Shown in pieces: positions 1 to 8,933 of a DNA stretch of 46,573 nt (position 1 is its first letter; every line of letters begins with the position of its first letter). A program made the position numbers and the translations under genes. A model generated the notes under the pieces. That model had not been told where the DNA came from, searched no databases, and worked only from the letters and a program-made list of their open reading frames with translations. This stretch comes from Actinoallomurus sp. (lineage in GTDB: Bacteria; Actinomycetota; Actinomycetes; Streptosporangiales; Streptosporangiaceae): NCBI GenBank assembly GCA_025964625.1, contig JAOPYL010000004.1:1-46573 (forward strand), written 5' to 3'.

Positions 1-1008
1 CATCTGACCGAGCACGGTGTCGTAGCGGCTGACGGTGTCGAGGTGCTGCTGGCCCTTGCTGCGCGGATCGTAGTAGCCCGGCTGCTTGATGTTGGCCGCG
101 AGCACCGCCGCCTGCTGAATCGTGAGGTCGGCGGCGTGCACGCCGTAGTACGCCTGGGCCGCGGCCTCGACGCCGTTCGCACCATGACCGAAGTAGATCG
201 TGTTGAGGTAGTTCTGCAGGATCGTGTTCTTGTCCTGCTGCTTGCCCACCTTGACGGCGATGAAGATCTCTTTGAACTTACGCGTGAACGTGCGCTGCTG
301 GTCGAGATAGGCGTTCTTCACGTACTGCTGGGTGATGGTGGAACCACCCTGGGTGTCGCCTCCGGACAGGTCGTTGATGACGGCGCGGGCGATGCCGCGT
401 GGCGAGATGGCCGCCTCGTTGTAGAAGTTGCGGTCCTCGATCGCGAGCGCGGCCCACTGCATGTGCGGACTGATCTTGTCGAGTGGCTCGATGGTCCGCG
501 TCGATCCGAGCTTGGCCAGCTGGGTCTTGCCGTCGCCGTAGAAGATCGTCGACCCCTGCTCTTTGGCCTGCGCCTGGACGGTCGGCACCGTCACCATGGC
601 ATATGCCACGCCGACCGTGCAGATCGCGGCGAGCGTGCCGATGCCGAACGTCGCGAGGACGACCTTCCACGAGGGCACGAAGCGGCGCCAGCCGGTCTTC
701 TTCGGCTTCCTGCCGCGTCGCCGGCGACCTCCGTCGTCGCCATTACCGCCCGCCCGCCTGCGACCCGGGCCGGAGCCACCCGGTCCACCCGGTCCACCCG
801 GCCGGCCGGGACCGCCACCTCCACCGAAGCCGGACGGCCCGCCGCCCGGCCCGCTGTATCCGCCCGGCGGTCCGCTGTATCCGCCCGGCGGTCCGCTGGG
901 CGACGCAGGGAAGTCCGACCGCCCGACCGGCGTCTGCGGCCTGGTCGGGGCGGGTCCATCCGATCCCGATGGACCGTACTCTGACCCGTAATCGCTGCTG
1001 TAACTCAC
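1..1008 (-). CDS. Class A penicillin-binding protein, N-terminal part (runs off the left edge)
   Basis: This is a bifunctional peptidoglycan synthase: the visible half is the glycosyltransferase family 51 (GT51) domain that polymerises lipid II outside the membrane; the transpeptidase half lies beyond position 1. I read it from a GTG at 1008 with GAGG upstream. The first ~105 residues are a cytosolic Gly/Pro-rich tail with a twice-repeated SGPPGGY unit, followed by a Lys/Arg patch. A single membrane helix lies at about residues 112–134. GT51 motifs follow: EDRNFY near residue 190 (catalytic Glu) and GGSTITQQ near 221. The 336 visible codons end in frame at the window edge. The DUF5318 gene lies 100 bp upstream on the same strand, as for ponA1/Rv0050 and Rv0049 in M. 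tuberculosis. Family call is firm; which PBP paralogue is inferred from synteny. Confidence 0.93.
   Translation of the reverse strand, partial: MSYSSDYGSEYGPSGSDGPAPTRPQTPVGRSDFPASPSGPPGGYSGPPGGYSGPGGGPSGFGGGGGPGRPGGPGGPGGSGPGRRRAGGNGDDGGRRRRGRKPKKTGWRRFVPSWKVVLATFGIGTLAAICTVGVAYAMVTVPTVQAQAKEQGSTIFYGDGKTQLAKLGSTRTIEPLDKISPHMQWAALAIEDRNFYNEAAISPRGIARAVINDLSGGDTQGGSTITQQYVKNAYLDQQRTFTRKFKEIFIAVKVGKQQDKNTILQNYLNTIYFGHGANGVEAAAQAYYGVHAADLTIQQAAVLAANIKQPGYYDPRSKGQQHLDTVSRYDTVLGQM
855..896 (-). repeat. Two-copy 21-bp tandem repeat inside the PBP tail
   Basis: A 21-bp unit is repeated directly, encoding SGPPGGY twice in the disordered N-terminal tail of the penicillin-binding protein. Such repeats can change copy number by slippage without breaking the frame. 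Confidence 0.7.
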
Positions 1009-1108
1009 GCGACCTCGTTCACTGGGGTACGGCGTCTTCGATCCGTCCGACAGTACTGGGTGGGCAAGTGAGCGCGACCGCCTGCCGGGGTTTCCGCGCT
1101 GGGAGCGG

Positions 1109-1507
1109 CTACTTGCGTGCGGTTCTGCCCTCGTCAGGGGCCGTGTCCCCATGTCCAAGTACGTACGAGAGCGTCAAGTGGTTCCAGGCACAACTTTGGC
1201 ATACTTCGACCACATATACCCGGAACTCCCCGAATTCACGGGCCATCTCCACCAGCTCGTCCGTCACCTTGACCCGTCCGGCGTAGCGGCCGAGCTCGTC
1301 TCCGTAGACATAGGTCACGTGGGTGAGCCGCTCCCTGCGGCAGACCGGGCAGATCTGGCCGGTGGGCTCGCCGTGGTACTTCGCGGCCCTCAGCAGGTAC
1401 GGATGGGCGTCGCAGGCGTCATCGACGGTCAACCCGCCGGAGGAGAGCTCGGCCAGGGTGGCACGGCGGGCGAGCCCGTAGTCGACGACAAGTCGCTGCG
1501 ACCACAT
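1109..1507 (-). CDS. DUF5318 family protein with two CxxC pairs
   Basis: A 132-aa soluble actinobacterial protein of unknown function, matching the DUF5318 family. Two Cys pairs, CPVC near residue 54 and CQSC near residue 104, are spaced like the knuckles of a zinc ribbon; metal binding is inferred, not shown. The start is the ATG at 1507 (MWSQRLVVDYG). It points toward the penicillin-binding protein and probably shares a transcript with it. It is divergent from the PadR gene; the 160-bp gap holds the PadR-type palindrome, so the pair may be co-regulated. The same four-gene set (ino1, PadR, this gene, PBP) is found in M. tuberculosis as Rv0046c–Rv0050. Confidence 0.85.
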   Translation of the reverse strand: MWSQRLVVDYGLARRATLAELSSGGLTVDDACDAHPYLLRAAKYHGEPTGQICPVCRRERLTHVTYVYGDELGRYAGRVKVTDELVEMAREFGEFRVYVVEVCQSCAWNHLTLSYVLGHGDTAPDEGRTARK

Positions 1508-1608
1508 GTCAGCAGACTACGACGGCCCGCAAGCCCCCTTCGCGCCGCCCGCCACCGACACGTCGCGGGTGCGGCTTGCGACCGCGAGTGGCTCCACGTA
1601 TCTTTCTG

Positions 1609-1644
1609 ATGTATCGAGTCGATACATTCGAGCGATACATCGAA
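1609..1644. promoter_or_regulatory. Likely PadR operator: 19-bp perfect palindrome plus a third half-site
   Basis: ATGTATCGAGTCGATACAT (1609–1627) is a perfect palindrome around one central base. The half CGATACAT recurs at 1633–1640, itself framed by TTCGA/TCGAA. PadR regulators typically bind ATGT…ACAT palindromes near their own promoter, and this one lies 41 bp before the PadR start. Autoregulation, and control of the divergent DUF5318–PBP pair, are inferences. Confidence 0.7.
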
Positions 1645-1667
1645 TCGAGCGGTCGAGTGGAGGGACC

Positions 1668-2237
1668 ATGAGAAGCAAGACCGGCGTGCTGGAATTCGCC
1701 GTGCTCGGGCTGCTCCACGAGTCCCCCATGCACGGGTATGAGCTGCGCAAGCGGCTGAACACCCTGCTCGGCATGTTCCGCGCGCTCTCCTACGGGTCGC
1801 TTTATCCGTGCCTGAAGCAGCTGCTCGCGCAGGGGCTGATCACGGAGGACCACCAGGAGCCCGCGGCGACGCGTCCGGGCGGCACTCGGCGCTCGAAGAT
1901 CGTGTACAAACTCACGGCCGAGGGGAAGGAGCGCCTGCAGGAGCTCCTCTCCGAGGCAGGCCCCGCGTCCTGGGAGGACGAGGGATTCGGAGTGCACTTC
2001 GCCTTCTTCGCCCAGACCCGCGCCGACGTACGGCTGCGGATCCTCGAAGGCCGGCGCAGCCGCCTCGAGGAACGGCTGGAGAGCGTACGCGCCGCACTGG
2101 CCCGTACGCGGGAGCGAGTCGACAACTACACGCTCGAGCTCCAGGAGCACGGGCTGGAGTCCGTCGAGCGCGAGGTCCGGTGGCTCAACGAGCTGATCGG
2201 GCGCGAGCGCGCACAACAAGCAGATGAGAATCGCTGA
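1668..2237 (+). CDS. PadR family transcriptional regulator
   Basis: A 189-aa winged-helix repressor. I chose the ATG at 1668, preceded by GGAGGG, because the protein then begins at the PadR fold ([27 protein letters not shown]); an upstream in-frame start would run through the operator. The N-terminal ~95 residues hold the winged helix, including the [12 protein letters not shown] recognition region and the [19 protein letters not shown] wing. The C-terminal part is a charged Vir-C-type dimerisation helix ([20 protein letters not shown]). The palindrome at 1609–1627 is the probable target. ino1 follows after 43 bp on the same strand, so inositol synthesis may be under the same control, as suggested by the conserved Rv0046c–Rv0047c pairing. 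Confidence 0.92.
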   Translation: MRSKTGVLEFAVLGLLHESPMHGYELRKRLNTLLGMFRALSYGSLYPCLKQLLAQGLITEDHQEPAATRPGGTRRSKIVYKLTAEGKERLQELLSEAGPASWEDEGFGVHFAFFAQTRADVRLRILEGRRSRLEERLESVRAALARTRERVDNYTLELQEHGLESVEREVRWLNELIGRERAQQADENR

Positions 2238-2280
2238 GGACGCCGGCGCGTCCCCGCACACAGAGAAAAGGAGCATCCGC

Positions 2281-3360
2281 ATGGGTTCAGTGCGCGTCGC
2301 CATCGTCGGTGTCGGCAACTGCGCGAGCTCGCTCGTTCAGGGAGTCGAGTACTACAAGGACGCCTCGCCCGACACTCGTGTCCCCGGCCTGATGCACGTC
2401 CAGTTCGGCGACTACCACGTCGGTGACGTGGAGTTCGTCGCCGCCTTCGACGTGGACGCCAAGAAGGTCGGCCGCGACCTCTCCGAGGCGATCGTCGCGA
2501 GCGAGAACAACACCATCAAGATCTGCGACGTGCCGCCGTCCGGCGTGACGGTGCAGCGCGGTCACACCTTCGACGGTCTCGGCGAGTACTACCGGGAGAT
2601 CATCCAGGAGTCCGACGAGAAGCCCGTCGACGTCGTCCGGGTCCTCAAGGAGACCAAGGTCGACGTGCTCGTCTCCTACCTGCCGGTGGGCTCCGAGGAC
2701 GCCGACCGCTTCTACGCCCAGTGTGCCCTGGACGCCAAGGTCGGCTTCGTCAACGCGCTGCCGGTGTTCATCGCCAGCGACCCCACGTGGGCCCAGAAGT
2801 TCACCGACGCCGGTGTCCCGATCGTCGGTGACGACATCAAGTCCCAGGTCGGCGCGACCATCACGCACCGCGTCATGGCCAAGCTGTTCGAGGACCGCGG
2901 TGTTGAGCTGCTGCGCACCTACCAGCTCAACTTCGGCGGGAACATGGACTTCATGAACATGCTGGAGCGCAAGCGGCTCCTGTCCAAGAAGATCTCCAAG
3001 ACCCAGTCGGTCACCTCGCAGATCCCGCACGAGATGGCAAAGGCCGACGTGCACATCGGCCCGTCCGACCACGTGCCGTGGCTCGACGACCGCAAGTGGG
3101 CCTACGTCCGCCTGGAGGGCAGGTCCTTCGGCGACACGCCGCTGAACCTGGAGTACAAGCTCGAGGTCTGGGACTCCCCGAACTCGGCCGGCGTCATCAT
3201 CGACGCGGTCCGCGCCGCCAAGATCGCCCAGGACCGCGGGATCGGCGGCCCGATCCTGTCGGCGAGCTCCTATTTCATGAAGTCGCCGCCGGTGCAGTAC
3301 AACGACGACGAGGCGCGCCAGGCCGTGGAGAGCTTCATCGCCGGCGACGTGGAGCGGTGA
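2281..3360 (+). CDS. ino1: myo-inositol-1-phosphate synthase
   Basis: Converts glucose 6-phosphate to 1L-myo-inositol 1-phosphate with NAD+ as a recycled cofactor; the product feeds phosphatidylinositol and mycothiol. The 359-aa protein is nearly colinear with M. tuberculosis Ino1: [16 protein letters not shown] is the Rossmann NAD-binding start, and [19 protein letters not shown] and the [17 protein letters not shown] block form the active site. It is the short actinobacterial type (~360 aa), not the ~530-aa eukaryotic type. The ATG at 2281 is used because AAAAGGAG lies at proper spacing; an in-frame start at 2224 would add 19 unconserved residues overlapping padR. A strong hairpin follows at 3429–3460. 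Confidence 0.97.
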   Translation: MGSVRVAIVGVGNCASSLVQGVEYYKDASPDTRVPGLMHVQFGDYHVGDVEFVAAFDVDAKKVGRDLSEAIVASENNTIKICDVPPSGVTVQRGHTFDGLGEYYREIIQESDEKPVDVVRVLKETKVDVLVSYLPVGSEDADRFYAQCALDAKVGFVNALPVFIASDPTWAQKFTDAGVPIVGDDIKSQVGATITHRVMAKLFEDRGVELLRTYQLNFGGNMDFMNMLERKRLLSKKISKTQSVTSQIPHEMAKADVHIGPSDHVPWLDDRKWAYVRLEGRSFGDTPLNLEYKLEVWDSPNSAGVIIDAVRAAKIAQDRGIGGPILSASSYFMKSPPVQYNDDEARQAVESFIAGDVER

Positions 3361-3428
3361 GCTGAGCGAGGACGCGAGCCCGACCGTTCCGGTGCGAGCG
3401 ATGAGCTGACGAGTGAACGTTTCGCCCC

Positions 3429-3460
3429 AGGGGCCCGTACGCGACCGCGTGCGGGCCTCT
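3429..3460 (+). terminator. Hairpin after ino1
   Basis: A 14-bp stem (3429–3442 with 3447–3460, including G·U pairs) around a 4-nt loop. There is no T-run after it, which is common for actinomycete terminators. It sits 69 bp past the ino1 stop. Confidence 0.7.
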
Positions 3461-3928
3461 GGCATCTGTGGCCTGGCAATACACATCGCCACCCCGGGTT
3501 CGGACCCGCTTGACAGCTGATCGTACGCTTACGGCAGCCCGACCTCGATCACGGCGTTCACGCCCAGGTCCCGGGGTCGGGTCTGAGCGGAAAGCGGGCA
3601 GCGGACGGATCTCGGGTCAGGGTCCGGGCGTGTCACCATCGGGGAACAGGAGAGCGCGCACGAGATTGGTTGGACGCGTCACCGAGGAGTCTTTCCCCGG
3701 AAAACACGCACAGCAGCGTCCGTTTTACTGCCGGTTAGCGCAGCATCACGAGCTTGTCTCGCATTCTGCACGGTTGAGTAACCGGCCCCGGTCTTTACCA
3801 TTCTGAGCTGGACACCGAACAAAGCTCGCGGTGTTCTCCCACCTGAGACGTGCTGGGACCCGGCATGTCTGCGAACACCACGGCAACACCAAGCGTAAGA
3901 CGGCCGCGAGGCCGGATGGAGGGCGTAC
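3461..3928. other. 468-bp gene-free stretch before the ABC operon
   Basis: No convincing gene is seen: the open frames are Arg/Pro/Ser-rich and lack conserved motifs. It should contain the promoter for the lipoprotein gene, but I could not fix a −35/−10 pair with confidence. A GGAGGG ribosome-binding site lies just before the ATG at 3929. Confidence 0.5.
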
Positions 3929-5713
3929 ATGACTCGCAGAAAGACGGGGTTGAAGGCGGCTGCCGCTGTCGGCACACTCGCCGTCGGCCTTGCCGCCTGT
4001 GGCGGCGGTGGCTCCGGCGGCAGCCCGGACAGCGGCACGCCGAAGAAGGGCGGCACGCTGAAGGTCGCCGGCTCGTCGCTGCCCGACCACATCGACCCTG
4101 CCAGCGCCTACAGCTCGATCAACCAGGGGTTCTCCCGGAACTGGGCGCTAACGCTCTTCACCAACACGGCCTCGAACACCTTCAGTCAGACGATCCCTCT
4201 GGTCCCCGACGCCGCCGGCGACGTCCCGACGACGGACAACGGCGGGATCAGCAAGGACGGCAAGACCTACACGATCAAGCTGCGTGACGGTCTCAAGTGG
4301 AACACCCAGCCGGCCCGCCCGGTGACCGCCGCCGACTTCGTCCGCGGCCTGAAGCGCACCTGCAACCCGGCATCCCCCGCCGGCGCGCCCTACTACAACG
4401 ACCTCATCGTCGGCATGGACGCGTTCTGCAAGGGCTATGCCAAGGTGAACGCCAAGTCCGCGAGCGCCATGGCCGCCTTCCAGAACGGGCATGACATCGC
4501 GGGCTACACGGCCAAGGACGACAAGACCCTGGTCGTCAAGCTCAAGCAGCCGGCCGGCGACTTCCTCAACATCATCGCCATGTCGTTCGCCTCGGCCGCA
4601 CCGAAGGAGTACGACAACTACATCCCGGACAGCAAGGAGTTCCGTCAGCACACGGTCTCCGACGGCCCGTACCAGATGACGTCCTACGACGAGAAGAAGT
4701 TCATCCTCGACCGGAACCCCAACTGGGACGCCGCCTCGGACAAGGTTCGTAAGGCGTACGTCGACCGGATCGAGATCGACCTCGGCCAGGACTCCCCGGA
4801 CCAGGTCCAGCAGCAGCTGGAGCAGGGCACGGCGGACCTCGCCTGGGACCAGCCGGTGCCGACCACGTCCATCCCCCGCCTCGTCCAGGCCAAGGACGAC
4901 CGGTTCGCGGCGCGCGACAACCCGGGCGTGAATCCCTACATCGTGTTCAACATGCTGAGCCCGAACAACAAGGGCGCGCTGGGCAAGAAGCAGGTCCGGC
5001 AGGCCATCGAGTGGGCGATCGACAAGTCCGCCATCGCGAAGAACTACGGCGGCGAGCACGTCGCGCAGCCGGTGGGCTCCACCATCGCCCCGGGCAACGT
5101 CGGCTACGACGCCAACTTCAAGCCGTACGGCACCCCCGGCGACTCCGGCGACCCGGCCAAGTGCAAGACCCTCCTGGCCCAGGCCGGCTACCCGAACGGC
5201 CTGACGCTGAAGTTCCCCTACCGGACCAACAGCAACCACGCGAAGAACGCCCAGTCCATCCAGGCGAACCTCCAGGCGTGCGGCATCACCGCGCAGCTCA
5301 CGCCGGACACCAACGGCAACTTCTACGGCACGACGCTGGTCACCCCGTCCGACGCCAAGGCCGGCAAGTGGGACATCGCCGCGCCGGGCTGGGGTCCGGA
5401 CTGGTTCGGCAACAACGGGCGTTCCGGCCTGCAGCCGCTGTTCGACGGTCGTCTGTACGGCGCGAACTCCCCGGACTACGGCGGCTACAACGACCCGGCC
5501 ACCAACGCCCTGATCGACAAGGCGAACAAGACCACGACCCCGGAGCAGGCGCAGCAGGCCTGGGCCGCGGTCGACAAGCAGGTCATGGACGACGCCGCGA
5601 TCGTGCCGCTGATCACCCAGAAGTTCACGATGTACCAGTCGAAGCACGTGCACGGCGCCAAGTTCCTGCCCGCGTTCCAGACGTATGACTACAGCATGCT
5701 CTGGCTCTCCTAG
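3929..5713 (+). CDS. ABC transporter substrate-binding lipoprotein (family 5, peptide/nickel type)
   Basis: Captures the ligand at the outer face of the membrane for the importer encoded downstream. The 594-aa protein begins with KTGLKAAAAVGTLAVGLAAC, a lipoprotein signal peptide whose lipobox Cys is residue 24, followed by a Gly/Ser linker. It continues as an SBP_bac_5 fold: KKGGTLKVAG near the N-terminus, KDGKTYTIKLRDGLKW, DFVRGLKR, and VRQAIEWAIDKSAI. Its length is normal for DppA/OppA-like binding proteins. Ligand (oligopeptide, dipeptide or other) cannot be told. A hairpin at 5728–5765 separates it from the ATPase genes, which usually lets the binding protein be made in excess. Confidence 0.93.
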   Translation: MTRRKTGLKAAAAVGTLAVGLAACGGGGSGGSPDSGTPKKGGTLKVAGSSLPDHIDPASAYSSINQGFSRNWALTLFTNTASNTFSQTIPLVPDAAGDVPTTDNGGISKDGKTYTIKLRDGLKWNTQPARPVTAADFVRGLKRTCNPASPAGAPYYNDLIVGMDAFCKGYAKVNAKSASAMAAFQNGHDIAGYTAKDDKTLVVKLKQPAGDFLNIIAMSFASAAPKEYDNYIPDSKEFRQHTVSDGPYQMTSYDEKKFILDRNPNWDAASDKVRKAYVDRIEIDLGQDSPDQVQQQLEQGTADLAWDQPVPTTSIPRLVQAKDDRFAARDNPGVNPYIVFNMLSPNNKGALGKKQVRQAIEWAIDKSAIAKNYGGEHVAQPVGSTIAPGNVGYDANFKPYGTPGDSGDPAKCKTLLAQAGYPNGLTLKFPYRTNSNHAKNAQSIQANLQACGITAQLTPDTNGNFYGTTLVTPSDAKAGKWDIAAPGWGPDWFGNNGRSGLQPLFDGRLYGANSPDYGGYNDPATNALIDKANKTTTPEQAQQAWAAVDKQVMDDAAIVPLITQKFTMYQSKHVHGAKFLPAFQTYDYSMLWLS

Positions 5714-5727
5714 AGCCGGTCTGGTAA

Positions 5728-5765
5728 GACGGCCGGGTGCGCCGCACATGGCGTGCCCGGCCGTC
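5728..5765 (+). terminator. Hairpin between binding-protein and ATPase genes
   Basis: A 16-bp stem (5728–5743 with 5750–5765, two G·U pairs) with a 6-nt loop, 15 bp after the stop. It may end most transcripts or protect the 3' end of the lipoprotein mRNA, with read-through into the ATPase genes. Confidence 0.75.
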
Positions 5766-5872
5766 ATCATGCCAGGACGATGTCCCTGCCGGTCCCTTAC
5801 TCTGGGTAATCTTTCGGGGGCGCCCCAGCCCTGGCGTGCGTAACCCCTAGTTCAGTTCTCGAAGGGGAGGAA

Positions 5873-6910
5873 ATGAGCCTTCTCGAGGTCACAGACCTAA
5901 AGGTCTCCTTCAATACCTCGGACGGCGTCGTACAGGCGGTTCGCGGAGTCACGTTCAGCATCGACCGCGGCCAGACGCTCGGAATCGTCGGCGAGTCCGG
6001 CTCGGGCAAGAGTGTGAGCACCCAGACCCTCATGGGGCTCACCCCCGGCGCCAAGGTCGGCGGTCAGGCCCTCTTCGAAGGCCAGGATCTGCTGACGATG
6101 ACCCCCGACCAGCTCCGCCGGATCCGCGGGTCCCAGATCTCAATGATCTTCCAGGACCCGCTGTCCAGCCTGCATCCGCTGTACAAGGTCGGCTGGCAGA
6201 TCGTCGAGATGATCAAGGCCCACGAGCCTGGGGTCTCGAAGGCGGCGGCGCGCAAGCGGGCGATCGAGCTGCTCGGCATGGTCGGCATTCCCCAGCCGGA
6301 CCGGCGGGTGGATGACTTCCCCCACCAGTTCTCCGGCGGCATGCGGCAGCGCGCCATGATCGCCATGGCACTGGCGCTGAACCCGAAGCTCATCATCGCC
6401 GACGAGCCCACGACCGCCCTCGACGCCACCGTTCAGGCTCAGATCCTCGATCTGATGCTGCGCCTCCAGCGCGAGTTCGACACGGCGCTCATCATGATCA
6501 CCCACGATCTCGGTGTGATCGCCGACCTCGCCGACGACGTCCTGGTGATGTACGCCGGCAAGCCGGTCGAGCACACCGACCGGCGCACGCTCTACTACCG
6601 GCCCCACCACCCGTACACCGCGGGCCTGCTCCGGTCGATCCCCAGCGGGTCGGGCGGCAGGAACGACCGGCTGGTCCCCATCCCCGGGCAGCCGCCGAGC
6701 CTCATCAGCCCGCCCTCGGGGTGTTCCTTCCATCCGCGGTGCGCGTACACGATGGACCGCTGCGTCGTCGAGGAGCCCCCGCTGCGGCCGGTCGCCGACC
6801 GGCACCGGTCGGCGTGCTGGCTGCCCGATGAGGCGGTCGGGCTGTCCGCCGAGGTCGAGAACCTGCGCGGCATGGCCGTGGACCAGGGTCGGAAGGAGGC
6901 CTCGGCATGA
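5873..6910 (+). CDS. Peptide/nickel-type ABC transporter ATPase (DppD/OppD-like)
   Basis: First of two ATPases that power the importer. The 345-aa protein shows Walker A GESGSGKS (residues 40–47), the ABC signature FSGGMRQRA, Walker B LIIADEPTTALD and the switch His in MITHDLG. The C-terminus carries the oligopeptide/dipeptide-specific tail with the CSFHPRCAYTMDRC cysteine motif, which in this subfamily can bind an iron-sulfur cluster. The ATG at 5873 follows AAGGGGAGG. It overlaps the next gene by 4 nt (ATGA), so translation is coupled. Confidence 0.95.
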   Translation: MSLLEVTDLKVSFNTSDGVVQAVRGVTFSIDRGQTLGIVGESGSGKSVSTQTLMGLTPGAKVGGQALFEGQDLLTMTPDQLRRIRGSQISMIFQDPLSSLHPLYKVGWQIVEMIKAHEPGVSKAAARKRAIELLGMVGIPQPDRRVDDFPHQFSGGMRQRAMIAMALALNPKLIIADEPTTALDATVQAQILDLMLRLQREFDTALIMITHDLGVIADLADDVLVMYAGKPVEHTDRRTLYYRPHHPYTAGLLRSIPSGSGGRNDRLVPIPGQPPSLISPPSGCSFHPRCAYTMDRCVVEEPPLRPVADRHRSACWLPDEAVGLSAEVENLRGMAVDQGRKEASA

Positions 6911-7965
6911 GTGACGAGATCCTCGTCAAGGTAGAGAACGTCCGCAAGCACTTCCCCATCAAGCAGGGGATCCTCTTCAAACGCGAGGTCGCGCGCGTGC
7001 ACGCCGTCGACGGCGTGGACCTCGAGGTCCGCCGTGGCGAGACGCTCGGCATCGTGGGGGAGAGCGGCTGCGGCAAGTCGACCCTGGCCCGCTGCATCAC
7101 CGGGCTGCACTCCATCACCGACGGCCGGATCCTCTTCGAGGGCAAGGACATCGGCCGCGCGCCGGACAAGGCGTTCCGGCGCGACGTTCAGATGATCTTC
7201 CAGGATCCGTACGGCTCGCTGAACCCGCGACGCCGTGTCGGCTCGATCATCGCCGACCCCTTCGACATCCACGGCACCGCCACCGGCGCCGAGCGCAAGA
7301 AGCGGGTGCAGGAGCTGATGGAGCTCGTGGGCCTCAACCCCGAGCACTACAACCGGTTCCCGGCGGAGTTCTCCGGCGGTCAGCGCCAGCGCATCGGCGT
7401 CGCGCGCGCCCTGGCCCTGAAGCCCAAGCTGATCGTCTGTGACGAGCCGGTCTCCGCGCTCGACGTGTCGATCCAGGCGCAGGTGATCAACCTCCTGAAG
7501 GACCTGCAGGACGAGCTCGGGCTCACCTACATCTTCATCGCGCACGACCTGTCGGTGGTCCGCTACGTCTCGGACCGGGTCGCGGTCATGTACCTCGGCA
7601 AGGTCGGCGAGGCGGCCGAGGGCGAGGAGCTGTACGCCCGGCCTCGCCACCCGTACACCAACGCGCTCCTGTCGGCGGCCTCGGTCGCCGACCCGGACCG
7701 GGCGGAGAGGCGCGAGCGGATCATTCTCACCGGCGACGTCCCCTCGCCCATCAAGCCGCCGTCCGGCTGCCGCTTCCACACGCGCTGCCCGAAGGCCCAG
7801 GAGATCTGTGCCACGGCGGAGCCGCCGCTGACCGTGGCCGCCGGTGACACCGCCGGCCATCTGACCGCCTGCCACTTCCCGGTCGAGCTCGGCGAGCGCC
7901 TCGCCGAGGCGCACGCGGCGATCCAGCAGGAGTCCACCGAGCCCACCCTGGGGGTGACGGAATGA
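6907..7965 (+). CDS. Peptide/nickel-type ABC transporter ATPase (DppF/OppF-like)
   Basis: Second ATPase subunit of the importer, 352 aa. Walker A GESGCGKS starts at residue 51, the signature is FSGGQRQR, Walker B is LIVCDEPVSALD, and the switch His is in FIAHDLS. The AIKQGILFKR-type insertion near residues 17–26 and the C-terminal CRFHTRCPKAQEIC tail are typical of the OppF/DppF branch. It overlaps the gene before it and the permease after it by 4 nt each, which indicates a single translationally coupled operon and a heterodimeric ATPase. Confidence 0.95.
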   Translation: MSDEILVKVENVRKHFPIKQGILFKREVARVHAVDGVDLEVRRGETLGIVGESGCGKSTLARCITGLHSITDGRILFEGKDIGRAPDKAFRRDVQMIFQDPYGSLNPRRRVGSIIADPFDIHGTATGAERKKRVQELMELVGLNPEHYNRFPAEFSGGQRQRIGVARALALKPKLIVCDEPVSALDVSIQAQVINLLKDLQDELGLTYIFIAHDLSVVRYVSDRVAVMYLGKVGEAAEGEELYARPRHPYTNALLSAASVADPDRAERRERIILTGDVPSPIKPPSGCRFHTRCPKAQEICATAEPPLTVAAGDTAGHLTACHFPVELGERLAEAHAAIQQESTEPTLGVTE

Positions 7966-8924
7966 GCCTCAGCGAGCTCGCGGCCGACGCCGTCCCGGCC
8001 GACGTCGAGCCCACCGGCCGGCAGATTCAGGGCCGCAGCCCCTTCCGGCTCGCCCTGTCGCGCCTCCTGCACGACAAGATGGCGGTGATCTCCGTCATCG
8101 TCCTTTTCCTGATCGTGCTCTTCGCGGTGCTGGCTCCGTTGTTCGCGAGCATCACGCACCACCCGTACGGCGCGCAGTACCCCGACACCGCCCGCGACTC
8201 CTGGGGACTCCCCAAGGGGCCCAGCGGCGACTTCTGGCTGGGCGCCGACCCTCTCGGGCGGGACGTGCTCGTGCGGGCCGCGTACGGTGCGCGGATCTCG
8301 CTGGGCGTCGGCATCGCGGCGACCATCCTCTCGACCATCCTGGGCGTGATCATCGGCGTGCTGGCGGGGTTCGTCGGCGGCCTCGTCGACACGGTCCTGG
8401 CCCGCTTCATGGACGTCGTGCTGTCCTTCCCGTACCTCCTGGTCGCGATCGTGATCGCCACGACCTTCAAGCCGCACTCCACCTGGCTCAGCGTGCTCAT
8501 CACCATCGGGGTGATCGCCTTCTTCTCCTTCGCCGCCATGGCCCGCATCGTCCGCGGTCAGGTCATCTCGCTGAAGGAGAAGGAGTTCATCGAGGCCGCC
8601 CGGTCGCTGGGCGCGAGCCGGATGCGCATCATGTTCGTCGACATCGTGCCGAACCTGGTCGCTCCGGTCACCGTCCTCGGCTCGCTGCTGGTCCCGACCG
8701 CGATCGTCTTCGAGGCCACGCTGTCGTTCCTCGGAGTCGGTATCCAGCCGCCCATGCCCAGCTGGGGAAGCATGCTCAACGACGCCGACTACCGGAGCTC
8801 GCTGTGGCTCCTGTTCGTCCCGGGCGGGCTGCTGCTGCTGACGACCCTGGCCTTCAACCTGCTCGGAGACGGAATCCGCGACGCGTTCGACCCGCGCAGC
8901 GAGCGTCTCATCACCCGAAAGTAG
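7962..8924 (+). CDS. ABC transporter permease, DppC/OppC type
   Basis: One of two membrane subunits forming the transport channel. The 320-aa protein has an N-terminal cytosolic segment, a first helix (MAVISVIVLFLIVLFAVLAPLF), a periplasmic loop containing the DppC hallmark LGADPLGRDVLVRAAYGARISL, then five further helices. The EAA coupling loop EFIEAARSLGASRMRIMF contacts the ATPases. The ATG at 7962 overlaps the preceding stop by 4 nt. Unusually, the C-type permease gene precedes the B-type. Confidence 0.95.
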   Translation: MSLSELAADAVPADVEPTGRQIQGRSPFRLALSRLLHDKMAVISVIVLFLIVLFAVLAPLFASITHHPYGAQYPDTARDSWGLPKGPSGDFWLGADPLGRDVLVRAAYGARISLGVGIAATILSTILGVIIGVLAGFVGGLVDTVLARFMDVVLSFPYLLVAIVIATTFKPHSTWLSVLITIGVIAFFSFAAMARIVRGQVISLKEKEFIEAARSLGASRMRIMFVDIVPNLVAPVTVLGSLLVPTAIVFEATLSFLGVGIQPPMPSWGSMLNDADYRSSLWLLFVPGGLLLLTTLAFNLLGDGIRDAFDPRSERLITRK

Positions 8925-8933
8925 GTCCCCACG

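Noticed and set aside
3468-3806. 112-codon frame before the ABC operon
   Set aside because: Arg/Pro/Ser-rich, no ribosome-binding site, no motif; it runs through the ino1 downstream and promoter region.
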